Shown: positions 9,442 through 16,082 of the stretch, one piece after another
Layout: each line of letters starts with the position of its first letter
Position numbering within the stretch: the first letter of the stretch is position 1
Origin: an uncultured Kiritimatiellota bacterium
GTDB lineage: Bacteria; Verrucomicrobiota; Kiritimatiellia; RFP12; UBA1067
Direction of reading: 5' to 3'
Assembly: GCA_934675625.1 (NCBI GenBank)
Contig: CAKURH010000064.1
Coordinates: forward strand, 1 to 21,895
DNA: 21,895 nucleotides
The notes under the pieces: model-generated
What the model was told of the DNA's origin: nothing
What the model saw: only the letters and a program-made list of their open reading frames with translations
The model's database searches: none
Translations under genes and position numbers: made by a program

Positions 9442-11606
9442 CGGGAAGCTGCCTGATGGGTGTGCTGGCGGTTGCGGGATGTTGGCTCTGGGGCGAGGGC
9501 GCTGGCGTTGCGCGCGTTTTTCGCAATGACCTGTCGGTCGGGGTTGGCGAGGCGTTGTCGTTCGACGTTTCCGCCGATGTGCGTTATGTGCTGAAACTCG
9601 ACGGCCGCATCGTCGGGCGTGGCCCTGCGATGGGGATGGTGGACGACTGGGCGGTTGACTCCTACCGCTTTGAGTCCCTGCCGTCCGGGGTTCACCGGCT
9701 GGAAGCCGTCGTCTACGGGCCTGAAGGCAAGCCGCTTCACCGGTTGTCGTTTCGTCCCGGATTCTTCTACCGAGGGCCGGGCGTCTGGCGCGTGGCGGAT
9801 GTGCCGACGAACGTCTTCGGCTATGCGCCACCGCCGGCTGGCGTCTTCGGCATCGGACAGGCGAACGTCGTGTTCGGCTCTTCGCCGGAGTTCAGAGACT
9901 GGCCGAAGTCCGCCTTTGGTCCCGTGACGGTCGTTCGCGAAGAGCTGGAGAAGCCGAATCGCTACTTCCACCGTTTTCCGGGCTGGCAGCTGACGCCGTC
10001 GAAGCTTCCGCCACAGCTTGCGCGCGCGTTCGCCCCTGTTGCGGGGCCAAAGCTTCCGTTGACGGTGCCCGCCGACAGTTCGCATGAACTCGTCTTCGAT
10101 CTCGGCGGCTATTACACCGCCTATCCTCTTTTGCGCACGATTGGCGGTGCGGGCGCGGAAATCCGCTTCGGCTGGGCTGAGTCTGCGGCACGTCGGGCGT
10201 CCGGCCCCGTCTTCGAGGATGTCTATCGGCCGGATGGTGGCGAAGGGGCGTTCACGACGTCAGATCTTCGTGCGGGGACGACCGTTCGTTTGCGCATTCG
10301 GACGGCGGCGGAGGCGTTGGTCATTGCCGCACTTGACTTCACGGAATCGCGCTATCCGTTTGTGCCCGTCGGTTCGTTTGTCTGCGACGACGCATCGGTC
10401 AATGCGCTGACGGCGATCTGCCGACGCGGCCTTGAGGTCTGCGCACACGATGGCGTCTGGGACTGTCCATTCTATGAGCGTCTGGTCTATCTCGGCGACT
10501 GTCGCGTGCAGTTCCTCGCGCAGAACGTGCTGTTCGGCGACGACCGTCTGCAGAAGCGTTGTCTTGGGCTGTTTGCCCGGTCGGCGGGGCCGGACGGTCT
10601 TCTGCCGATGAACGCGCCTTGTGACGGGCCGCAGTCGCCATCCGCAACCTACACGCTTGTCTACCCGCGGATGCTGGGCGATTATCTTGATGGACATGTG
10701 GATCGAGATTGGCTTAAGACCCAGTTGCCGACGCTCGCAAAGGTGATGGAAGGGCTGAACCTTCATGCAAATGCGGAGGGCCTTCTTGAAAATCTCCCCG
10801 GATGGTGCTTCGTCGACTGGGCGGATTGGCAAGGGAATTCCCAAACAGGTTGCGGTGCGGAAGCGGGGAAGTTGTCGGCAATCGAAAACCTTCTGTACGT
10901 CTGCGCGCTGATGTCGGCGGAGAAGGTCGCGCAGACCCTCGATGAGCCGAGGCTTGCCGAGACATGGCGAATGCGTCGCAAACGTTCCGCCGCCGCCGTG
11001 CGGGCGCGCTTCTGGAACGCGGCACGCGCTCTCTTCGCCGATGATCCGGCGCACAGCCGCTATTCGGAACATGCGCAGGCTCTGGCCCTTCAGGCGGATG
11101 TTCTCACGTCGGACGAGCGGGCCGCTTGCGTGACCGCGCTCGCGCACGATGAAGACCTGACGCGCGTCAGTCTCTATTTCGCGCACGACCTGTTCGAGGC
11201 GTTTGGTCGTGCCGGGCGAACCGACCTGATTCTCAAGCGCCTCGACCCTTGGCGCGGTTTCGTCCGGGACGGACTTTTCACGCCGCCGGAAAAGGCCGGT
11301 GTTTCACGTAGCCTCTGCCACGGATGGAGCGCGCATCCGGTTTACCATCTGGCGCGTCATTTTGCGGGCATCCGTCCGGATGGAGATTTCTTTTCCCGTG
11401 TCCGTATCGCGCCTCAGCCGGCATCGTTGCGCCGGATTTCCTGTACGGTGCCGCATGCGCGTGGGCCGATTCGCGTGAATTTTTCGTTTTCGGATGGAGG
11501 CGTGTCGGGAACCGTGTCCCTGCCGCCTGAACTGGAGGGCACGTTCGTCTGGAATGGGCGGGAAATAGACCTGAAACCGGGCGTTACGGAGGTCTCCGTA
11601 AAATGA
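9438..11606 (+). CDS. Divergent alpha-L-rhamnosidase-like (six-hairpin) glycosidase
   Basis: The protein has 722 residues. The ATG at 9438 overlaps the preceding stop as ATGA, with GAGG at 9424-9427 upstream. An in-frame ATG at 9372 lies inside the previous gene and is rejected. The N-terminus is hydrophobic and contains LAVAGC at about 10-15, a possible lipobox, although the usual basic residues are missing. Beta-sandwich domains come first, then an (alpha/alpha)6-barrel region of the bacterial rhamnosidase type at about 330-640, and a short beta C-terminal domain. The family motif DCPQRDER is replaced by DCPFYERLVYLGD at about 342-354. The C-terminal catalytic-side motif reads SLCHGWSAHPVYHL at about 626-639. 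This pattern matches the subgroup with DCPxxEQLxYxGD and CHAWS motifs. The expected substrate is a terminal alpha-L-rhamnoside or a related deoxyhexose or uronide; specificity cannot be read from sequence. It is coupled to genes on both sides. Confidence 0.82.
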   Translation: MTGSCLMGVLAVAGCWLWGEGAGVARVFRNDLSVGVGEALSFDVSADVRYVLKLDGRIVGRGPAMGMVDDWAVDSYRFESLPSGVHRLEAVVYGPEGKPLHRLSFRPGFFYRGPGVWRVADVPTNVFGYAPPPAGVFGIGQANVVFGSSPEFRDWPKSAFGPVTVVREELEKPNRYFHRFPGWQLTPSKLPPQLARAFAPVAGPKLPLTVPADSSHELVFDLGGYYTAYPLLRTIGGAGAEIRFGWAESAARRASGPVFEDVYRPDGGEGAFTTSDLRAGTTVRLRIRTAAEALVIAALDFTESRYPFVPVGSFVCDDASVNALTAICRRGLEVCAHDGVWDCPFYERLVYLGDCRVQFLAQNVLFGDDRLQKRCLGLFARSAGPDGLLPMNAPCDGPQSPSATYTLVYPRMLGDYLDGHVDRDWLKTQLPTLAKVMEGLNLHANAEGLLENLPGWCFVDWADWQGNSQTGCGAEAGKLSAIENLLYVCALMSAEKVAQTLDEPRLAETWRMRRKRSAAAVRARFWNAARALFADDPAHSRYSEHAQALALQADVLTSDERAACVTALAHDEDLTRVSLYFAHDLFEAFGRAGRTDLILKRLDPWRGFVRDGLFTPPEKAGVSRSLCHGWSAHPVYHLARHFAGIRPDGDFFSRVRIAPQPASLRRISCTVPHARGPIRVNFSFSDGGVSGTVSLPPELEGTFVWNGREIDLKPGVTEVSVK

Positions 11607-14071
11607 TGCAGTTGACGTGTTGGGCCTTTGCCGCCGCGCTCGTGGCTGCGGCCTCGTGCGTTGCCGTCGCGGCGGGCGAAGCGCCCGCGCAGTGGATCGT
11701 CGTCGCGCCGGATGTGCCGCGTCAAGCGGCGACGGCGTTCTTCGCGCGCGACTGGAATCTAGGCCCGGATGTCCGCAAGGCGACGTTGCGCACGTCAGGG
11801 CTGGGCGTCTATGAACTGACGGTCAACGGTGTGCGTCCGGGCGATCCGAACGAGATTCTGCGCCCCGGCTTCACGACGCACGGCAAGACGCGGCAGCTGG
11901 ATGCGTTTGACGTGACGGAGCTTGTCCGCCGCGCTGACGGACGGTGCGCCCTCCGCGTGTTCGTTTCCACGTCATGGTGGAGCGACGCCTGCACGGGCGC
12001 AGCGAACGGTGCGCCCGGCTTCTACTGCGAACTCGACGTCACGGACCGTGCGGGCGGCGTGCGTCGGCTCGGCACGGATGCGTCGTGGACGGGCGCATGG
12101 GCGGGCCCGGTCAAGACGGCCGGCATTTTCGAGGGCGAGGACTATGATGCGCGCGCGGCGAATCTGCCCGATCCGACGGTTCCCGTCGCCGTGCTACGAC
12201 ACTCGCCGGGTGTGCTGCGTCCCAACGAAGGGGCCCGCGTCGTGCGGCGCACGGATCTGGCCCTCGCGCCCGTCGCGGTGTCCGTCTGGCGGACGAATGA
12301 AGTGACGGGTGCGGACGCGGCGCAGGGCGGGAAGATCGTGGCGCGCGCGGCGAATTTCGCCGCCGGGGACATCTGTCTTGCGCAGGGCGAAATGCTGCTC
12401 GTGGACTTCGGACAGAACGCGGCGGCGCATCCGTGCCTATCGTTCGCGGGCGCGGCGGGCGTGACGGTGCGCATCCGCGTCGCCGAAATGCTCAACGACG
12501 GAAACGGTGCGAAAGCGCGCGGCAACGACGGCCCGGAGGGGAGCCTCTACCACGCCAACTACAAGACGGCGCGCAGCGAGATCAACTACACGTTTGCGGG
12601 AACGGGTGTCGAGACGTATCAGCCCGCGTTCACCTACTTCGGCTATCGGTATCTTTCCCTCGTGGCGGATGGCGCCATCCGCGTGCGGTCGGTTCGTTCC
12701 GTCCCGGTCACGTCCATCCGCCGCGAAATGACGCGCGGCACGATCGAGACGGGGCATGCCGGGGTCAACCGCCTGATCCAGAACTGCGTGTGGGGGATGT
12801 TCTCGAACTATCTCTCGGTTCCGACGGACTGCCCGCAGCGTGACGAACGGCAGGGCTGGACGGCCGACACGCTTGCGTTCGCCCCGAGCGCGCTCTATGC
12901 GGCGGACGTCGCGCCGTTTCTCCGCAAGTGGCTGGGCGACCTGCGCGACGTGCAGCAGCCGGACGGCAGTTTCGCGTCCGCCGCGCCGCGCGGGGCCTTT
13001 TACGGCCATACGACCGGGCGTGCGGGCTGGGGCGATGCGGGTGTGCTTGTGCCGTGGCTCGTCTGGAAATACGGTGGCGGCACGGCGGTCATCGACGAGA
13101 ACTGGGCGGCGATGACGCGCTATCTCGGCTTTCTCGCACGCAAGACGGCGGCGTTTCCCGTCGCGACCGCGTGGGAGTATGGCGACTGGCTGTCATTCGA
13201 GAAGCTGGAGTCGCTTTCAGGGCGCATCAACGGGCCGGATGGCAAGCCGTCTGCGGCGGCGTTCAGGTGGTGGAGCTATCTGACGGACACTTTCTACCTG
13301 CTGGACGTGCAGGCGATGCGCGACATGGCGGCGGCGTGCGGACGGACGGCGGAGGCGGTGTCGTTCGGGCGTCTCGCCGAGGCGCTGCGGACGCGCATGC
13401 GGGAACGCTACCTCGTTGACGGACGCCTCGAGGGCGAGATGCGCGATATGCAGACGGCGAACCTGTTTGCGTTCAAGCTTGGCCTTTTCGCGACGGCGGA
13501 CGCGAAAGCGGAGGCGAAACGCCGGCTGCTCGCGAGTTTTGACGCGCACGGCGGATGCCTTCAGACCGGCTTTCTCGGCACGGCGATCCTGATGGACACG
13601 CTGACGGACATCGGCGAATCGCGTCGCGCCTGGGATTTGCTGCTCAACCGCAAGTTCCCGAGCTGGCTGTATGCGGTGGACAACGGCGCGACAACCGTCT
13701 GGGAGCGTTGGAACTCCTATTCAAGGGAAAAGGGCTTCGGCCCCGTCGGCATGAACAGCTTCAACCATTATGCCTACGGTTCTGTTCTGGCGTGGCTCTA
13801 TTCGACGGCGGCGGGGATACGTCCTTCCGAGGACGGGGCGGGATTCGACCGCTTTGTCCTTGCGCCGCAGCCCGACCGCCGGCTTGGTTCGCTCACGGCG
13901 ACGTTTCGCACGCCGAAGGGCGAGATTCGCAGCGCATGGCGGTACGCGGGCGAGAAATGGATTTGGGAGTTCACGGTTCCGGCGGGCGCGGAGGCACTTG
14001 TCCGCATGCCCGGCGAAGCCGTTCCGACGCTGCACCCGGCGGGTACGTATCGCGTGGAAAAAACGATATGA
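11603..14071 (+). CDS. Secreted alpha-L-rhamnosidase, GH78
   Basis: The protein has 822 residues, and its ATG overlaps the upstream stop (ATGA). CGGAGG at 11587-11592 serves as ribosome binding site. A signal peptide is present (MMQLTCWAFAAALVAAASC, cleavage near AVAAGEA). Domains in family order: an N-terminal rhamnosidase beta-sandwich (about 50-190, with KATLRTSGLGVYELTVNG and GFTTHGKTRQLDAFDVT), a second beta-sandwich (about 255-360, with MLLVDFGQNAA and YFGYRYLSL), the (alpha/alpha)6 catalytic barrel (about 375-735), and a C-terminal beta domain. The signature DCPQRDERQGWTADT occurs at about 409-423; in characterised GH78 enzymes the Glu of RDER is the general acid. VWERWNSY at about 700 carries the Glu used as general base. 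All key residues are present, so an active exo-alpha-L-rhamnosidase is expected. It is the last gene of the glycan locus. Confidence 0.95.
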   Translation: MMQLTCWAFAAALVAAASCVAVAAGEAPAQWIVVAPDVPRQAATAFFARDWNLGPDVRKATLRTSGLGVYELTVNGVRPGDPNEILRPGFTTHGKTRQLDAFDVTELVRRADGRCALRVFVSTSWWSDACTGAANGAPGFYCELDVTDRAGGVRRLGTDASWTGAWAGPVKTAGIFEGEDYDARAANLPDPTVPVAVLRHSPGVLRPNEGARVVRRTDLALAPVAVSVWRTNEVTGADAAQGGKIVARAANFAAGDICLAQGEMLLVDFGQNAAAHPCLSFAGAAGVTVRIRVAEMLNDGNGAKARGNDGPEGSLYHANYKTARSEINYTFAGTGVETYQPAFTYFGYRYLSLVADGAIRVRSVRSVPVTSIRREMTRGTIETGHAGVNRLIQNCVWGMFSNYLSVPTDCPQRDERQGWTADTLAFAPSALYAADVAPFLRKWLGDLRDVQQPDGSFASAAPRGAFYGHTTGRAGWGDAGVLVPWLVWKYGGGTAVIDENWAAMTRYLGFLARKTAAFPVATAWEYGDWLSFEKLESLSGRINGPDGKPSAAAFRWWSYLTDTFYLLDVQAMRDMAAACGRTAEAVSFGRLAEALRTRMRERYLVDGRLEGEMRDMQTANLFAFKLGLFATADAKAEAKRRLLASFDAHGGCLQTGFLGTAILMDTLTDIGESRRAWDLLLNRKFPSWLYAVDNGATTVWERWNSYSREKGFGPVGMNSFNHYAYGSVLAWLYSTAAGIRPSEDGAGFDRFVLAPQPDRRLGSLTATFRTPKGEIRSAWRYAGEKWIWEFTVPAGAEALVRMPGEAVPTLHPAGTYRVEKTI

Positions 14072-14291
14072 GAATGAGTGACTTGCGTCGCCGCCTCTTG
14101 CTCCGAAACGAACCGAGTGCGAAAGGACGGATTGACGTGGGGAGGCGTCAGCGAGTGCATTTGCCGGCGACTGCCAAGGGGATTGGCGAAAGGCTGTTGG
14201 CGTCTTTTCCGCGCCCCCCCAAAAAGTTGATATGTCTTTTGCTCCACAGCGGGGATTTTTATGTCGTGATTAGGTCGACTCTGCGCATATT
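14072..14291. other. Intergenic gap between the glycan locus and the DUF4160 operon
   Basis: No coding sequence is convincing here. A small GCCAA/TTGGC stem at about 14173-14187 and a C-run followed by an A-run near 14213-14225 are visible, but there is no clear hairpin with a T-tract, so the terminator of the rhamnosidase operon could not be identified. Confidence 0.5.
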
Positions 14292-14300
14292 TGGTATAAT
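14292..14300 (+). promoter_or_regulatory. Extended -10 promoter of the DUF4160-DUF2442-kinase operon
   Basis: TGG at 14292-14294 and TATAAT at 14295-14300 form a perfect extended -10 element. The hexamer 17 bases upstream (AGGTCG) does not resemble a -35 box. A good ribosome binding site, AAAGGAG at 14312-14318, lies between this promoter and the ATG at 14324. Confidence 0.65.
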
Positions 14301-14323
14301 GTCATCCGTTGAAAGGAGCGCGT

Positions 14324-14557
14324 ATGCCTATTGCAGTCGAACGAGACGGTTATAAATTCTATTTCTACTCGAACGAACACCAACCGATTCATGTTCACGC
14401 AAGGAACGGTGCTGGGCGGGCAAAATTCGATGTCTCTGACGGCGTTGAGCTCGTTGAGTCAAAAGGCATGAAAGTTCAGGAACTTCGTCGTGCACAGGAA
14501 ATCGCCGAGGAAGAGGTCGAGGTTATCAGGAGGAAATGGCATGAATACTTTGGATGA
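14324..14557 (+). CDS. DUF4160 domain protein
   Basis: A 77-residue protein. The ATG at 14324 follows AAAGGAG at a 5-base spacing; a TTG at 14309 would also be in frame but lies over the ribosome binding site. The sequence starts MPIAVERDGYKFYFYSNEH and continues QPIHVHARNGAGRAKF, the hallmark of DUF4160 (a conserved Glu/His-rich N-terminus with HxHxH-like spacing). A helical C-terminus rich in Glu and Arg follows. The function of DUF4160 is not established. It is commonly found immediately upstream of DUF2442 genes, as here, where the two overlap by 17 bases, suggesting that the proteins work together. Whether the pair is a toxin-antitoxin-like module is speculation. Confidence 0.88.
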   Translation: MPIAVERDGYKFYFYSNEHQPIHVHARNGAGRAKFDVSDGVELVESKGMKVQELRRAQEIAEEEVEVIRRKWHEYFG

Positions 14558-14804
14558 CAAAATGCCGCTTGCGCATTACAGCGCAGGACGAATCTTCGTG
14601 TCGTTCCCAAACGGAATCGACTTCTCGTTTCCGATCGTCGGGAACTGGCGTCTCGAACAGGCAACGTTGGATCAGCTCGAAAACATTGAAGTCGACGAAG
14701 AGGGGCTTCACTGGCCTGACCTTGACGAGGACCTTTCATTTGAAGGGCTGCTTCGAGGCGATTACGGCCAGTTCGTGCGTCGCCCGTCACTTGTCTCATT
14801 GTGA
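14541..14804 (+). CDS. DUF2442 domain protein
   Basis: An 87-residue protein. The ATG at 14541 lies inside the 3' end of the DUF4160 gene and is preceded by a perfect AGGAGG at 14528-14533, which fixes the start. Characteristic DUF2442 features are visible: a beta-strand segment (GRIFVSFPNGIDFSFPI), the L-x-x-ATxxQLENIEVDEEG-x-HWPDLDEDL block, and a short helical tail (SFEGLLRGDYG). The fold is related to the N-terminal domain of NE0471-type proteins; the biochemical role is unknown. The stop is followed after 3 bases by the start of a Ser/Thr kinase gene, so all three genes are probably one transcript and translationally linked. Confidence 0.88.
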   Translation: MNTLDDKMPLAHYSAGRIFVSFPNGIDFSFPIVGNWRLEQATLDQLENIEVDEEGLHWPDLDEDLSFEGLLRGDYGQFVRRPSLVSL

Positions 14805-14807
14805 TGC

Positions 14808-16034
14808 ATGCCGACAGAACTTCCCGATAACCTGAAAAGCCTCGCCGCCGAACTGGATGCGCTTGCGGGTCATGCGTCCGCCTCGTCCGAGGCGGACACC
14901 CTGCCCGCGCTTGACGGCACGGATTTTGAACCGTTTGCCGAACTTGGACGCGGCGGCATGGGTGTCGTTTACGTTGCACGCCAACGCTCCCTCGACCGCA
15001 CGGTCGCCGTCAAGGTTCTCGCGCCGCACCTTTCGGACGCACCCGCGTTCCGCGAACGTTTCGCCGCCGAATCGCACCTCATCGCTCAGCTGCACCACCC
15101 GAACATCCTTGACGTCTACGCGGCGGGCACGTGCGGCGCCGTCTGCTACTTCGCGATGGAATACGTGGACGGCACGACGGCGCGTGACCACGCCTTCGCT
15201 TCGCTCGCGGCTGTCGCCGTGTTCGGTGCCACCGTTGCGGATGCGCTCGCCTATGCGCACGGTTGCGGCGTCCTTCACCGCGACATCAAGCCCGCCAACA
15301 TCCTCATCGGACAGGACGGCGCGGTTAAGGTCGGCGACTTCGGCCTCGCCTGCCTCGCGGATGCCGCGCCCGATGCCGCCGGCACACGCGCCTACATGGC
15401 TCCCGAACGTCTGCGCGGAGAGGGCGCGACGGTTCTCTCCGACGTCTACGCCCTCGGCGTCACGCTCGCGGAGGAAGCCGCGCCGCATCTCCACGAGCAT
15501 CCCGATGCCGACTTTGCCGCGATCTTGGACAAGGCGACGGCCGCCAATCCCGCCGCCCGCTACGTCGACATGACGGCGTTCGCCGCCGATCTCCGCCGCT
15601 ACTGCGCACATGAACCGCTCGCGGCACGTCCACCGTCGGCCCTGCGTCGGCTCGCCTTGTGGGCGCGGCGCAATCCGCCCGCCGCCATCGGAGCCGCCAC
15701 CGCGCTCGTCCTCGCGTTCGGGCTCTTCACCGCGCTCGCCGTCGGCTACGTCCGCACGTCCGCCGCGCTTGCGCAGGTCGAGGCCGAGGCGACGAACACG
15801 GCGAACGCGCTCGTTGCCGCGCTCACGGCGACGGACGAAGACCGCGCGGCGCCCGACAAGCGTCTCGCCAAGCTGAGGCGCGCCAAGGAAACCGTCGAAC
15901 GCCTGCGCGCCCGCTTCCCGGAGAACGAAGACATGGCCCACGCGCTTGAACGCCTCACGCGCGCCATCGAATTCACCGCACGGCGTGGCCGTCGTCCATT
16001 CTCACGCGCCTCGCGCGCATTTCCCGCGCCGTGA
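14808..16034 (+). CDS. Membrane-anchored Ser/Thr protein kinase (Hanks type)
   Basis: A 408-residue protein. It begins 3 bases after the DUF2442 stop; no separate ribosome binding site is obvious, so translational coupling is likely. The kinase domain spans about 43-265: Gly-rich loop GRGGMGVVY, catalytic Lys in VAVKVL, helix-C Glu in FAAESHLIAQL, catalytic loop LHRDIKPANIL, DFGLA, and the APE and SDVYALGV segments. All residues needed for activity are present. One transmembrane segment (about 290-312, AAIGAATALVLAFGLFTALA) follows, then a short Ala/Arg-rich extracytoplasmic tail of about 95 residues with coiled-coil character. There is no PASTA, WD40 or TPR sensor, so the tail is unusually small for this family in planctomycete/verrucomicrobial-type genomes. 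Its substrates are unknown; co-transcription suggests DUF4160 or DUF2442 as candidates. Confidence 0.92.
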   Translation: MPTELPDNLKSLAAELDALAGHASASSEADTLPALDGTDFEPFAELGRGGMGVVYVARQRSLDRTVAVKVLAPHLSDAPAFRERFAAESHLIAQLHHPNILDVYAAGTCGAVCYFAMEYVDGTTARDHAFASLAAVAVFGATVADALAYAHGCGVLHRDIKPANILIGQDGAVKVGDFGLACLADAAPDAAGTRAYMAPERLRGEGATVLSDVYALGVTLAEEAAPHLHEHPDADFAAILDKATAANPAARYVDMTAFAADLRRYCAHEPLAARPPSALRRLALWARRNPPAAIGAATALVLAFGLFTALAVGYVRTSAALAQVEAEATNTANALVAALTATDEDRAAPDKRLAKLRRAKETVERLRARFPENEDMAHALERLTRAIEFTARRGRRPFSRASRAFPAP

Positions 16035-16064
16035 ACGCATGTGGTCACGGCTACGCGGCGGAAT

Positions 16065-16073
16065 TGGTATAAT
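16065..16073 (+). promoter_or_regulatory. Extended -10 promoter, near-leaderless, for the P-type ATPase
   Basis: TGG at 16065-16067 and TATAAT at 16068-16073 lie only 9 bases before the ATG at 16083. A start site about 7 bases after the hexamer leaves a leader of roughly 3 bases with no room for a ribosome binding site. No -35 match is seen at 16-18 bases. Confidence 0.65.
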
Positions 16074-16082
16074 AACTGTCCC

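Noticed and set aside
16041..16082. Earlier start for the ATPase
   Set aside because: The extended -10 element at 16065-16073 lies between this ATG and the one at 16083, and the extra 14 residues do not match the family.
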